Shown here: piece after piece, positions 45,286 to 55,735 of the stretch | How positions within the stretch are numbered: the first letter of the stretch is position 1 | Layout: each line of letters begins with the position of its first letter | NCBI GenBank assembly: GCA_963830485.1 | Contig: CAWHNE010000006.1 | Span: forward strand, 77,723-141,722 | Direction of reading: 5' to 3' | Source: CAIWHR01 sp963830485 | GTDB lineage: Bacteria; Pseudomonadota; Gammaproteobacteria; Burkholderiales; Casimicrobiaceae | Length of the DNA stretch: 64,000 bases | Program-made: the position numbers and the translations under genes | Notes under the pieces: model-generated | Told to the model about the DNA's origin: nothing | The model's database searches: none | What the model saw: the letters and a program-made list of their open reading frames with translations, nothing else

Positions 45286-46306
45286 ATGAGCCCTCCGGAT
45301 TCCGCCTCCGCTCGCCCCGGCGCTCGCTGGCCGCCCGCGACGCAGCCGTCGTCTGCGATCTCTCCCCGCTGTCCGTCCTCGCGATCACGGGGGCCGACGC
45401 CGGCACCTTTCTGCACGGCCAGCTGTCGAGCGACGTCACGGGACTCGCGGAGGGCGCCGCCTCCTACACGAGCTTCAATTCACCGAAGGGGCGGATGCTC
45501 GCCAACTTCGTGCTCTGGCGCGAGGGGCCGACTGCGTTTCCAGGCGCTCCTGCCGGGCGACATCGCGGAAGCCGTGAGAAAGCGCCTGTCGATGTACGTG
45601 CTGCGCTCGAAGGTCGCGCTTCTGACGACGTCTCGGCGGCGACGATGCGCGCTCGGCGTCGGCGGGCCGCAGGCCGCCGACCGCGCTGCAGGCGGCACTC
45701 GGCATGGTTCCGCGAAACCATGGCCCTCGCACGCGCATGGCGACGTCAGGGTGATCGGTTTGCCGGGCCCGCGCTTCGTGATCTTCGCGCCGGCCGATCG
45801 CGCGAGCACGATGCTCGAGCGGCTCGGCCGCCATGCCATGCGCGCGCCCTATGCCGTCTGGCAGTGGCTCACGGTTCGCGCCGGCATCCCCGTGGTCACC
45901 GCGCCGATGCAGGACCAGCTCGTCGCGCAGGCGGCGAACTGGGATGTGCTGGGCGGCCTCGACTTCAGGAAGGGCTGCTATACCGGGCAGGAGATCATCG
46001 CGCGCATGCAGTATCTCGGGCGGCTCAAGGAGCGGCTGTTCGCCTTCCACGCCGAGGCGGACGGCGTGCTCGCGGGGACGCGCGTCTACGGACCTGCGTT
46101 CGGGGACCAGGCGTGCGGAACGTGGTCAATGCGGCCCGGCGCCCGACGGCGGCAGCGACCTCCTCGCGGTCGTGCAGCTCGCGGCCGTCGAGGCCGGCGC
46201 GCTGCGTCTCGACACGCCGGACGGGCCGGCGCTCACGCCGCTGCCCTTGCCGTACTCCGTCCCGCCGCCGACCCCGCCGCGCGGTCGCATCGGCACGCCG
46301 GCGTAA
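45286..46306 (+). CDS. ygfZ: folate-binding protein YgfZ (several frameshifts)
   Basis: A YgfZ/GcvT-like protein of about 340 residues, a folate-binding helper for iron-sulfur enzymes. The signature KGCYTGQEIIARMQYLG is intact. The N-terminal AITGADAGTFLHGQLSSDV and SFNSPKGRMLANFVLW stretches and the C-terminal part lie in other frames; I count at least three breaks (near 45340, 45540 and 46120-46140). The last two look like missing bases (ACGTGG for ACGGTGG, and three C for four). The start ATG 45286 is tentative. Confidence 0.82.
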
Positions 46307-46313
46307 GGCCCCG

Positions 46314-47088
46314 ATGTGTCTCGCGCTGCTCGCGCAGGATGCGCATCCGCGCTTCGCCGTCGTCATCGCGGCCAACCGCGACGAGCACCATGCGCGACCG
46401 GCGGCACCGGCGGCCTGGTGGGCCGAAGGCATTCTCGCCGGCCGCGATCTCGAGGCCGGTGGCACGTGGCTCGGCGTCACCCGAACCGGCCGCTGGGCGC
46501 TGATCACGAACATCCGCGAGCCGGATCGTCGCGATCCCGGCGCGCCGTCGCGGGGAGCGCTCGTGACGCGAGTGCTTGCGGATGCCGCATCGCCTGCCGA
46601 GAACGTGGCCGCGATCGTCGCCGATGCGGCCGCGTACAACGGGTTCAATCTGATCGCCGGCGATCTCACCAGTCGCCTGCCTGGGCTCGAATCGCGCGGA
46701 CGGCGTGCGCAGCGCTGGAACCGGGCATACACGGCATCTCCAACGCGGTCCTCGATGCGCCCTGGCCCAAGGTCGTCGCGGACGAAGGCCGCGCTCGCGG
46801 CGTGGTGCGCGCGCGATGCCGACGACCTCGAATCGCTGTTCGCGGTCCTCGCCGACCGGACGCGGACACCGGACGCGAGAGCTGCCGGCGACCGGCGTTT
46901 CGCTCGACTGGGAACGCCGGCTCTCGTCGCCGTTCATCGTCGGCGAAGAGGTCGGCTACGGAACGCGCTCGTCGACGGTCGTCGCGCTCGGCCGAGACGG
47001 CGCCGCGCGCTTCGTCGAGCGGACCTTCGACCCGGCCGGCCGCCAGGTCGGCGCAGCAGACTTCAGCTTCGCGCTCTCTCGTGCCTGA
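46314..47088 (+). CDS. NRDE (TANGO2-like) family protein, frameshifted
   Basis: A protein of about 257 residues of the NRDE/TANGO2 family. It starts MCLALLAQDAHPRFAVVIAA followed by NRDEHHARPA, the motif that names the family, with GGTWLGVTRTGRWALITN after it. The C-terminal FIVGEEVGYGTRSSTVVAL is in another frame; at least three breaks lie between about 46690 and 46880. It starts eight bases after the ygfZ stop. The family is of uncertain function, with proposed roles in haem or lipid handling. Confidence 0.8.
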
Positions 47089-47100
47089 GCGGACCGCGCA

Positions 47101-48002
47101 TCAGCGCGCGTAGTCGCTGAACACGAGTCGCGCCTGCCCGTCGCGCACTGCGAGCGCGCAGCGGCCGCCGACCGGCAGCGTGAGCTTCTCCGGGACGTGC
47201 CCGAACGGCAGTCCTGTGTAGATCGGAACGCCGAAGCGCGAGCGCGCGTGCGCGACCATCGCGCCGCGTCGTAGCCGTTGTCGTTGTCCGTCGAGCTCGT
47301 AGCCGTTGAACGTTCCGAGCAGCACCGCGCGCTGCCGCGCGAGCACGCCCGCGAAGTGGAGCTGGTAGAGCATCCGCTCGACGCGGTAGGGATGCTCGCC
47401 GATGTCCTCGAGGAACAGGATGCCGCCGTCGACGCGCGGGAAGTGGACGGTGCCCGCGAGGTGCGCGACCATCGCGAGGTTGCCGCCCCAGAGCGTGCCC
47501 TCGCCGGCGAAGTCCGGGCCGTCGAGCGCGCAGTCGACCTCGCAGCGGTCGCTGCCGAGGAGCTGCCAGCAGTGATCGAGCGTGAATGCCGACGGTGTTT
47601 CGGCGCCGAAATCGTAGGCCGCCATCGGCCCCGCGTAGGTCGTCATGCCGGCGTGGGCGAGCGCCGCGAGCTGGAACGCGGTGAAGTCGCTGTGCCCCAT
47701 CCACCGCTTGCGCGCCGCGGCGAGCGCGGCGAAGTCGAGCCGGTCGAGAAGCCGCGACCAGCCGTAGCCGCCACGCACGGTGATCGCGAGCTCGACCTCG
47801 GAGTGCGCCGCCATCCGCATCACCGCCGCGAGCCGCTCGTCGTCGGACGCGGAGAAGCGCTGCCAGCGCGCCGTGCAGGTCGGATCGACGATCACCCGAT
47901 GACCCAGCGCGCGCAGGCGCGTCGCAGCGCGCTCGACCGCGGCCGGCTCGTCGCGAAGCCCGCGGGGGCGTACAGGCCGATGCCGTAGGTGCGATCGTTC
48001 AC
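47101..48002 (-). CDS. ldcA: LD-carboxypeptidase (S66 family), frameshifted near the start
   Basis: An LD-carboxypeptidase of about 300 residues that trims tetrapeptide stems of recycled peptidoglycan in the cytoplasm. The catalytic serine is in MGHSDFTAFQLAAL, the glutamate region in TLWGGNLAMVAHLAGT and the histidine in LEDIGEHPYRVERMLY. The N-terminal YGIGLYAPAG is in another frame; the break is near 47955. GTG 48002 overlaps the tadA stop (GTGA). The gene order guaB-guaA-...-tadA-ldcA is familiar in betaproteobacteria. Confidence 0.85.
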
Positions 48003-48467
48003 GTGGCGGGATCCGCGCGGCGCGCGGCGAAGAAGTCCGAGAGCAGCTTACCGCATTCGTCGGCGAGCACGCCGCCCACCGCACGTCGCGTGATGGTTGA
48101 GCCGCGGCTCCGCGAAGAGGTCGACGACCGAGCCGCACGCGCCTGTCTTCGGATCGCGCGCGCCGAAGACAAGCCGCGCGATCCGCGCGTGCAGGATCGC
48201 GCCGGCGCACATCGCGCAGGGCTCGATCGTCACGTAGAGCGTGCAGTCCGGGAGGCGGTAGTTGCCGAGCGCGCGGCCCGCCTCGCGCAGCGCGGCGATC
48301 TCGGCGTGCGCCGTCGGGTCGGTGGCCGCGATCGGCGCGTTGCCGCCGCGGCCGACGATCGCTCCGTCGCTGACGACGACGGCGCCGACCGGCACTTCGC
48401 CGCGCGAGCCTGCGGCACGCGCGAGCGCGAGCGCTTCGGCCATGAACGGTTCGTCCGTCGTCGTCAT
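47999..48467 (-). CDS. tadA: tRNA-specific adenosine deaminase (frameshifted near the end)
   Basis: A tRNA adenosine deaminase of about 155 residues that makes inosine at the wobble position of tRNA-Arg(ACG). The zinc motifs are TAHAEIAAL and EPCAMCAGAI, with RVFGA-like RLVFGARDPKTGACG after them. The C-terminal VGGVLADECGKLLSDFFAAR is in another frame; the break near 48078 is repaired by removing one base. Its ATG overlaps the stop of the GNAT gene (ATGA). Confidence 0.9.
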
Positions 48468-49032
48468 GATGGCGGCATCGCCGCGGCGGTCGCGCCTTCA
48501 AAGCAGCGCTTGTAGAAGAAGACGCACGCGGCGGGCGCGCCGTCCGGATCGCACGCGTAGTCCGGCACCGTGCCGAACGGATGCCAGCCGAGCCGCCGGT
48601 ACAGGCGCTCCGCGGCGCTGTCCGCGCGGGTCGAGCAGCAGGAGCCGATGTCCGCGCTGCCGGGCGAGCGTCTCCACGTCCCGCATCAGCATCGACCCGA
48701 TACCGGTGTTCCGCGCGGAGCGAAGCACGAGGAGCTTCTGCACCTCGGCGCGATGGCGGCCGTTGGGCCGCGCGCAGGGCGTCAGCTGGACCGTGCCGAC
48801 GATACGGCCGGCGCGCTCGCAGACGAGAACGACGCATCGGCCGGCGTCAACGGCCGCGGTCACGTCATCCCAGTGCTTCTCGTATTCGGCGCGCGCATGC
48901 GGCAGCACGTAGCCCACCGATGCGCCACCGTCGACGGCGTCGGCGAGGAGCGCGACCAGCTCGTCGCGTCGCGCGCGAAGCTCCGCCGCGCTGCACGCGC
49001 ACGGACGCCCTCGCCGCGACCCTCGTCAGCCA
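48464..49032 (-). CDS. GNAT-family acetyltransferase (frameshifted)
   Basis: A GNAT-fold acetyltransferase of about 188 residues. RCVVLVCERAGRIVGTVQL is the central strand region, and RNTGIGSMLMRDVETLARQR is the acetyl-CoA binding motif (R-x-x-G-x-G form). The C-terminal AAERLYRRLGWHPFGTVPDY is in another frame; the break near 48627 is repaired by removing one base, and another change lies near 48998. GTG 49032 is chosen because it overlaps the end of the upstream gene. Substrate unknown. Confidence 0.78.
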
Positions 49033-49501
49033 CGGGGCGCCTGCTTTCCGACCTGCCAGCGCGCCTTGCGCTCCGCGCGCCGGGCGGCATCGCCGTCGCG
49101 CGCAGCGCGCGCGAGCGACGCCAGATCGACGCCCGCGAGCTCGCGCGCAAGCGGCGGCGACCTCGGCCGCGGGCGTGCCCGTGCGTGTAGACGCGCCCGT
49201 AGCCGTCGCGCTCGAGCACGCGGTAGTCGACGAGCCAGCGCCGCAGCTCGACGTGGTCGGTCGCGAGCATCGCGCCGGCCGTCGTCGAGAAAGCCGCGCA
49301 GGAGCTCGTTGACCTCGCGCTCGGAATAGCCGCGGCCCGGCGCGAATCCGCTGCGCGGCCGCCGCGAGGACCAGCGCGAAATCGCGCGCGGACGCCGACT
49401 GCAGCGCGCCGAGCGAGACGCCCGCGTCGGATCGCGAGCGCGGCGAAGCGCTCAGGGCGGTCGGAGCCCGGCGCGGCGCGACCAGATCGGGTGCGCGTCA
49501 T
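49025..49501 (-). CDS. DUF2087-domain protein (several frameshifts)
   Basis: A small protein of about 157 residues, broken into three or more frames. After correction the C-terminal half reads GYSEREVNELLRGFLDD then LATDHVELRRWLVDYRVLER with DGYGRVY, which is the DUF2087 domain, often found in small regulators. The N-terminal half (LGALQSASARDFALVLAAAA) could be a helix-turn-helix lead-in. Its ATG (49501) overlaps the guaA stop (ATGA), so it is part of the guaA operon. Function unknown. Confidence 0.65.
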
Positions 49502-51095
49502 TCCCACTCGATCGTCGCCGGCGGCTTCGACGAGATGTCGAGCGTCACGCGGTTGATCCCGCGCACCTCGTTGATGATCCGGTTCGACACCTTGGCGAGC
49601 AGGTCGTGCGGCAGCGGCGCCGCGTGCGCGGTCATGAAGTCGGTGGTCTGCACCGCGCGCAGCGCGACGACGTGCTCGTAGGTGCGGCCGTCGCCCATCA
49701 CGCCGACCGAGCGCACCGGCAGGAACACGGCGAACGCCTGCGCCGTCAGGTCGTACCAGCTCGTGCCGCTCGCGTCGCGCGCCTGACGAAGCTCGTCGAT
49801 GAAGATCGCGTCGGCGCGCCGCAGGAGCGCCGCGTGCTCGCGCGTGACCGCGCCCAGGATCCGCACGCCGAGCCCCGGGCCCGGGAACGGATGCCGGTAG
49901 ACCATCTCGCGCGGCAGCCCGAGCGCCAGCCCGAGCGCGCGGACCTCGTCCTTGAAGAGCTCGCGCAGCGGCTCGAGGAGCTTCAGGTGCAGCGTCTCGG
50001 GCAGGCCGCCCACGTTGTGGTGCGACTTGATCGTGTGCGCCTTCTTCGTCTTCGCGCCGGCGGACTCGATCACGTCCGGGTAGATCGTTCCCTGCGCGAG
50101 CCATTTGACGTTCGGCAGCTTGCGCAGCCTCGCGCTGGAAGACGTCGACGAAGAGCTTGCCGATGATCCGGCGCTTCCGCTCCGGATCCTCGACGCCGGC
50201 GAGCGCCGCGTACATCTCGTCGGTCGCGTCGACGTGGATCACGCGCACGCCGAGGTTTCGCGCGAACGTGTCCATCACCTGCTCGGCCTCGTTCAACCGC
50301 AGCAGGCCGTGGTCGACGAAGACGCACGTGAGCTGCGTGCCGATCGCCTTGTGGATCAGCGCGGCCGCGACCGACGAGTCGACGCCGCCCGACAGTCCGA
50401 GGATCACTTCCTCGGCGCCCGACCTGCGCACGGATCGCGGCGACCGCCTCGCCGGCGTAGTCCGCCATGTTCCAGTCGTGCCCGCAGCCGCAGATGTCGT
50501 GCGCGAAGCGCGCGAGGATCGCGGCCCCCTGCTTCGTGTGCGTGACCTCCGGATGGAACTGCACGGCGTAGAACTGCCGCGCCTCGTCGGCCATCGCCGC
50601 GATCGCGCACGCCTTCGACGAGCCCGCGAGCTTGAACCCCGGCGGCAGCGCGGTGACCTTGTCGCCGTGGCTCATCCAGACGTCGAGGAGCCCATGCCCT
50701 TCCGGCGTTCGCGCGATCCTGCAGCCCCTTGAGCAGCGCCGTGTGACCGTGCGCGCGCACTTCCGCGTAGCCGAACTCGCGCACCGTGCCCGGGCTCGAC
50801 GGCGCCGCCCAGCTGCGCCGCCATCGTCTGCATCCCGTAGCAGATGCCGAGCACCGGCACGCCGAGCGTCCAGACGACGTCCGGCGCCCGCGGCGTGTGG
50901 CCCTCGGTGACGCTCTCGGGCCCGCCCGAGAGCACGATGCCCTTCGGCGCGAATGCGCGGATGAAATCGGCGTCCGACGTCGAACGGGTGGATCTCGCAG
51001 TAGACGTTCGTCTCGCGCAGGCGGCGGGCGATCAGCTGCGTGTACTGCGCGCCGAAGTCGAGGATCAGGATCTTCGAGTGGGAGGGGGCGGCCAT
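49498..51095 (-). CDS. guaA: GMP synthase, glutamine-hydrolysing (five frameshifts)
   Basis: GMP synthase of about 530 residues, converting XMP to GMP. The glutaminase domain starts KILILDFGAQYTQLIARRLR and has the catalytic cysteine in VLGICYGMQ and the His-Glu pair in QFHPEVTHT. The ATP pyrophosphatase domain has the P-loop LGLSGGVDSSV, and the C-terminus ends NRVTLDISSKPPATIEWE. The pieces lie in different frames with breaks near 50985, 50800, 50700, 50425 and 50125. An essential gene in so many frames points to sequence error. It follows guaB by 76 bases with a hairpin between. Confidence 0.93.
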
Positions 51096-51138
51096 GCCGG
51101 AAGCGACGGATTCGCGTTGACGTAGGTTGAAAGCAAGA

Positions 51139-51156
51139 GGCCGGCTCGCGCCGGCC
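51139..51156 (-). terminator. attenuator-like hairpin between guaB and guaA
   Basis: A perfect 7-bp stem GGCCGGC/GCCGGCC with a 4-base loop, followed on the minus strand by TCTTGCTTTC. The T-run is interrupted, so it may be a weak terminator that lowers guaA relative to guaB. Confidence 0.5.
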
Positions 51157-51171
51157 CCGCGGGATCAGGTG

Positions 51172-52638
51172 CTACTCGACCCGGTAGTTCGGGGCTTCCT
51201 TCACGATCTGCACGTCGTGCACGTGCGATTCGCGGATCCCCGCCGACGTGATCTCGACGAACTCGGCGCGCGTGCCGAGCTCGGCGATCGTGCCGCAGCC
51301 GCAGTAGCCCATCGCCGCGCGCAGGCCGCCCATCAGCTGATGGATGACGTTGACGAGCGGCCCCTTGAACGGCACGCGGCCCTCGATCCCCTCGGGCACG
51401 AGCTTCTCGGCGTCGCCCTCGGCTTCGAGCTCCTGGAAGTAGCGATCCGAGCTGCCCTGCTGCATCGCGCCGAGCGACCCCATGCCGCGGTAGCTCTTGT
51501 ACGAGCGCCCCTGGTAGAGCTCGATCTCGCCGGGCGACTCCTCGGTGCCCGCGAACAGGCTGCCCAGCATGACCGCCGACGCGCCGGCGGCGAGCGCCTT
51601 CGCGATGTCGCCCGAATAGCGGATGCCGCCGTCGGCGATCACCGGAATGCCCGCCTTGCCGACGCCCTCGAGCGCGTTCTGGATCGCCGAGATCTGCGGC
51701 ACGCCGACGCCCGCGACGATCCGCGTCGTGCAGATCGAGCCGGGGCCGATGCCGACCTTGACGCCGTCGGCGCCGTGATCGGCGAGCGCCTTGGCGCCGG
51801 CCGCGGTCGCGACGTTGCCGCCGATCACCTGGACCTGCGGGAAGCGCTTCTTCACCCACTGCACGCGGTCGAGCACGCCCTGCGAGTGCCCGTGCGCGGT
51901 GTCGACGACGATGACGTCGACACCGGCGGCGACGAGCGCCTCGACGCGCTCCTCGTTGTCCGCCGCGACGCCGATCGCCGCGCCGGCCCGCAGCCGCCCG
52001 TGCTCGTCCTTGCACGCGAGCGGATGCTCGGTCGACTTGAGGATGTCCTTGACGGTGACGAGTCCCTTGAGCTCGCCCTCGCGGTTGACGACGAGCACGC
52101 GCTCGAGCCGGTGCCGGTGCATGAGCTCCTTCGCCCGCTCGAGGTCGGCGCCCTCGGGCACGGTGACGAGCTTGTCGCCCTTGGTCATGATCGCGCTGAC
52201 CGGCTGATCGAGATTCGTCTCGAAGCGCAGGTCGCGATTGGTGACGATGCCGACGACCTTCCGGCCCTCGACGACCGGCAGTCCCGAGAAGCGGTGCGCG
52301 CGCTTCAACGCCATCACGTCGCGCACCGACATCGTCGGCGGGACGGTCAGCGGGTCCTTGACGACACCGCTCTCGAAACGCTTGACCTTCGCCACCTCGG
52401 CCGCCTGGCGGGCGGCCGGCATGTTCTTGTGGATGATGCCGAGGCCGCCTTCCTGCGCCATCGCGATCGCGAGGCGGGCTTCCGTTACCGTGTCCATCGC
52501 GGCGGACACGAGCGGGATGTTGAGCGTGACCGACTGCGTGAGGCGGGTCTCGAGGCTGACGTCGCGGGGAACGACCTGGGAATGCGCGGGGACGAGAAGG
52601 ACGTCGTCGAACGTCAGCGCCTTCCGGACGACACGCAT
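51172..52638 (-). CDS. guaB: inosine-5'-monophosphate dehydrogenase
   Basis: A 488-residue IMP dehydrogenase, full length, the first step from IMP to GMP. The barrel starts ALTFDDVLLVPAHSQVVPRD; two CBS domains (about 95-205) interrupt it; the catalytic cysteine is in VGIGPGSICTTRIVAG and the flap carries SYKSYRGMGSLGAM. ATG 52638 follows AGGAGAAATCCCC. The frame is intact, in contrast to guaA next to it. Confidence 0.97.
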   Translation of the reverse strand: MRVVRKALTFDDVLLVPAHSQVVPRDVSLETRLTQSVTLNIPLVSAAMDTVTEARLAIAMAQEGGLGIIHKNMPAARQAAEVAKVKRFESGVVKDPLTVPPTMSVRDVMALKRAHRFSGLPVVEGRKVVGIVTNRDLRFETNLDQPVSAIMTKGDKLVTVPEGADLERAKELMHRHRLERVLVVNREGELKGLVTVKDILKSTEHPLACKDEHGRLRAGAAIGVAADNEERVEALVAAGVDVIVVDTAHGHSQGVLDRVQWVKKRFPQVQVIGGNVATAAGAKALADHGADGVKVGIGPGSICTTRIVAGVGVPQISAIQNALEGVGKAGIPVIADGGIRYSGDIAKALAAGASAVMLGSLFAGTEESPGEIELYQGRSYKSYRGMGSLGAMQQGSSDRYFQELEAEGDAEKLVPEGIEGRVPFKGPLVNVIHQLMGGLRAAMGYCGCGTIAELGTRAEFVEITSAGIRESHVHDVQIVKEAPNYRVE

Positions 52639-52665
52639 GGGGATTTCTCCTGTGCGCAAAGACGG

Positions 52666-52671
52666 ATTATA
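52666..52671 (-). promoter_or_regulatory. candidate guaB promoter -10 box
   Basis: TATAAT on the minus strand, in a GGGTATAATCC context, 27 bases before the guaB start. A weak TTCAGG lies 17 bases upstream as a possible -35. The perfect -10 in otherwise GC-rich DNA makes it a likely sigma-70 promoter. Confidence 0.6.
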
Positions 52672-52838
52672 CCCGCGTCGCCCTCTCCCCTGAATCGCGC
52701 CGACGGGCCCGTGGTGGGCGACGCCATCGTTGCGGCAATCCGACAGCCGGTGGCTGCGGAGGGCGCTTCGGCCGAACGGCGGTTTGACGGCCCCTGGCCG
52801 TTGGATTACCTTGCCAATGTCATAAGCGGCCCGAGTCC

Positions 52839-53335
52839 ATGCCTAGCCTGCGCAAATTGCTTCCGAGTCGCCGCCATGTGGCGGACCGGATCGCGCTCGC
52901 GGCAGCGACGGCGACACTGCTGCTCGCCTGCGGCCCGGCCGGCGCGGTGCTCTACAAGTGGGTCGACGCGAGCGGCCGCGTGACGTACTCGGACCAGCCG
53001 CCGCCCGCGCAACGTGAAGTCCGAAGTCGTCGGCGCGCGCCGCGCCGCCGGCCAACCCGGCCGCCGTCCGCGAGCTCGCGAGCCAGGAGGCCGACCTCAA
53101 GAAGCAGCAGATGCAGCGGGCCGATGATCAGAAGAAGGCGCACAAGGCGCGCACCGAGCAGCTGCAGCTGCAGCAGGACTGCGTCGATGCGCGCGCGCGC
53201 CTCAAGGTCTACGAGTCGGATGAGCCCATCGGGCGGATCAACGACAAGGGCGAGCAGGTGCTGATCGACGACACGGCGCGCCTGCGTGTGCGCGAGCGGC
53301 TCGAGTCGCAGATCCGCGAGCGCTGCGCCGGCTGA
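52839..53335 (+). CDS. DUF4124-domain secreted protein (two frameshifts)
   Basis: A small protein of about 165 residues. After an export segment (IALAAATATLLLACGPAGA) it has the DUF4124 motif LYKWVDASGRVTYSDQPPP, common in betaproteobacteria and gammaproteobacteria. The C-terminal half is a charged coiled coil (KKQQMQRADDQKKAHKARTE) with two cysteines. Two breaks near 53015 and 53045 are each consistent with one inserted base. It is divergent from guaB and ends before a good terminator. Function unknown. Confidence 0.82.
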
Positions 53336-53356
53336 GGATCCTCGCGCCAAACGAAA

Positions 53357-53381
53357 GCGGCGGCCGCGGGCCGCCGTTTTT
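53357..53381 (+). terminator. Rho-independent terminator after the DUF4124 gene
   Basis: An 8-bp perfect stem CGGCGGCC/GGCCGCCG with a GCG loop followed by five T (53377-53381). It lies 22 bases after the stop at 53335. Confidence 0.9.
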
Positions 53382-53400
53382 CATGATTGCGAACCGTGCC

Positions 53401-53522
53401 GCGGCCTCCGATCCAGTCGTAAGAATCGTTGCAGCGAGGGGTCGGCCGCATGCGGCGACTCGCGATTGCGCGCTCCCCCGCGGCGCTTTCGCGCCCGGGG
53501 CCCCGGCGCGCCGCTCGCGCCG
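53401..53522. repeat. dispersed intergenic repeat, copy B
   Basis: Second copy of the 120-base repeat: GCGGCCTCCG at 53401-53410, a variable 31-base part, then the conserved TCGGCCGC... to CTCGCGCCG block. It abuts the TAG stop of ppiD on the minus strand. It is the most diverged of the three copies in the second block. Confidence 0.78.
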
Positions 53523-55430
53523 CTACTTCTTTTCCAGGTTGGCCTGGTTGATCCGCAGGTCCGCCTTCGCCTTCAGCGCCGTGATGTACGCGTCGAAGAG
53601 CTCGCGGCTCTGCAGCTCGCCGATCCGACCGCGGGCCGGCGACGAGCTTCGAGGGATCGGTCGCGGTGGGCGGCAGCATCGTCTTCTGCACCCGGTAGAT
53701 CGAATAGCCGCCGCGCTCGTTGGTCGCGCCGACGTATTGCGGCAGCTTCGCCGCGTCGGCGCGGAACACGCCGGTGAGCGCCTCCGGCGAGAAGCCGGGC
53801 TGCATCTGGTTGCGCAGCACGCTGACCGGCTTTCCGAACGTCACGCCGGCCTCCTTGTCGCTCTTGCCCTGCTCGAGCAGCGCGAGCTTCTCGCGCCCGA
53901 GCTTCTGCGCCATCTCGCTCGCTTCGCGGGCCACGAGCTGCCGGCGGATCTCGTCCTTCACGTCGTCGAACGGCCGCGGCGCCGCGGGCTTGTACTCGAC
54001 GACGCGGCCCGCCATCAGCGTGTTCGGTCCGACCTCGATCGCCTCGGTGTTGCGCTTCGCCGACACCGACTCCGGCGCGAACAGCGCCTGGACGAACTTC
54101 GCGTTGCCGAACGCGAGCCGCTGCGCGTCGGCGCGCGTCGCCCACTGCGACGTCTTCGCCTCGAGGTCGAGCGCCTTCGCGACGCCCGCGAGCGAATCGG
54201 CCTGCTCGTAGACAAGGTTCTGGAACTGGTCCGCGGCGGCGGCGAACTTCTGCGCGACCTTCTGGCGCTTGAGATCGGCCTCGAGCGGCCCCTTCGCCTC
54301 GTCGAACGAGAGCGTCCGCGCCGGCGTGATGCCGGCGAGCTTGATCACGTGGAAACCGAATTCCGACTGCACCGGCCCGACGATGTCGCCGGGCTTCATC
54401 GCGAACACGGCGTCGTCGAAGGCCTTGACCATCGTGCCGCGCGGATTGCTGCCGAGATCGCCGCCCTGCCCGGCCGAGCCCGGGTCCTCCGAGTACTGCT
54501 TCGCGAGCTCGGCGAACTTCGCCGGGATTCGCCTTCGCCCGCGCCGCGATGTCGTCCGCCTTCTTCTTCGCGGCCGCCTTGTCCGCGTCCGACGCGTCGG
54601 GCTTGACGGCGATCAGGATGTGCGCCGCCTGCCGCTCCTCGTCGCGCGTGTACTGCTTGATCGAGGCCGCGTACTGCGCCTTCAGCTCGTCCGGCGTGAC
54701 CGCGGCCTGCGCGGCGAGCGCGTCGGGCGTCAGCACCACGTATTCGAACTTGACCTCCTCGGGCGTCCGGAACGCGCTGGTGTTGGCGTCGTAGAACGCG
54801 CGGACCGCGGCGTCGTCGACCTTGACGTCCTTCACGAACGGCGCCGCGTCGACGCTCGCGACCGCGACCTCGCGCTGCTGCTCGAGCAGCGTGACGAAGC
54901 CCTCGCCCGCGGCCTTGGCGACGATGCCGCCCGCCGCGATCGGCTCGACCAGCTTCTCCGGAGAGCAGCTGCTGGCGGATGCTGTTCTCGTACGCGGCCT
55001 CGGGAATGCCGGCCTGCGCGAGCAGCAGCTTGAAGCGGTCGAGCGAGAACTTGCCGTCGTCCTGGAAGCGCGGGTCCGCGGCGATCCGCTCGAAGACCTG
55101 CTCGTTCGACACCGTGAAATGCAGGTCGGCCCCCTTCTTCTCGATCAGCCGGTCGCGGATCACGTTCTGCAGGATGCTGTAGCGCACCTCGGGATTGTCG
55201 AAGAGCGCCGGGTCCACCGCCCGCTGCGACCGGCGCAGCATCTCCTGCTGGTCGCGCAGCGCATTCGCGAACTCGGCCTGCGTGACGCGGCCGCCGTCGA
55301 AGCTCGCGACTTCGCCGACCGCGTCGCCGCGGCGGAAGTAGTAGTCGACGCCGAAGAACGCGAACGGCAGCGTGATCAGCGCGAGGACGAACTGGACGAT
55401 CCGCTTGTGCTTGGCGACGACGTCGAACAT
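53523..55430 (-). CDS. ppiD: peptidyl-prolyl isomerase / membrane chaperone PpiD (three frameshifts)
   Basis: A PpiD/SurA-like protein of about 635 residues anchored by one N-terminal helix (IVQFVLALITLPFAFFGVDY), with its bulk in the periplasm. It has SurA_N-like regions (VTQAEFANALRDQQEMLRRS), a parvulin domain with AAHILIAVKP and GPVQSEFGFHVIKL, and a C-terminal chaperone part. Breaks near 54960, 54525 and 53640 are inferred. ATG 55430 has a weak ribosome binding site. A terminator separates it from the tRNA genes upstream. Confidence 0.9.
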
Positions 55431-55474
55431 GTCAGGACACTCGCTACTCTCGGCTCCGCGACCGCGGCGGAATC

Positions 55475-55499
55475 AAAAAGGGCGAACTCGCGTTCGCCC
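55475..55499 (-). terminator. Rho-independent terminator after tRNA-Asp
   Basis: On the minus strand GGGCGAA-CGCGAG-TTCGCCC is followed by five T. It lies between tRNA-Asp and ppiD, so the hupB-tRNA transcript should end here. Confidence 0.85.
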
Positions 55500-55509
55500 C
55501 TTGGTCTAT

Positions 55510-55586
55510 TGGCGGAGTGGACGGGACTCGAACCCGCGACCCCCGGCGTGACAGGCCGGTATTCTAACCAACTGAACTACCACTCC
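55510..55586 (-). tRNA. tRNA-Asp (GTC)
   Basis: A 77-base tRNA with an encoded CCA end. The acceptor stem is GGAGTGG/CCACTCC, the anticodon arm GGCCTGTCACGCC exposes GTC, and the T arm is GCGGGTTCGAGTCCCGT. It lies 24 bases downstream of tRNA-Val on the same strand. Confidence 0.96.
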
Positions 55587-55609
55587 CGAACCGGTCCGCA
55601 CGTTGCGCA

Positions 55610-55685
55610 TGGTGGGTGCTGACGGGATCGAACCGCCGACATTCGCCTTGTAAGGGCGACGCTCTACCGGCTGAGCTAAGCACCC
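55610..55685 (-). tRNA. tRNA-Val (TAC)
   Basis: A 76-base tRNA with an encoded CCA end. The acceptor stem is GGGTGCT/AGCACCC, the anticodon arm CGCCCTTACAAGGGCG exposes TAC, and the T arm contains GGTTCGATCC. It lies between hupB and tRNA-Asp. Confidence 0.96.
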
Positions 55686-55735
55686 GCGCCCCGGCCGGGT
55701 GCGGAGACCCCGGCGGGCGTGATCGAATCAGCCGG

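Noticed and set aside
49498..51095. guaA and similar genes as true pseudogenes
   Set aside because: All catalytic motifs survive, five breaks lie in one essential gene, and many other essential genes show the same error type, so sequencing error fits better.
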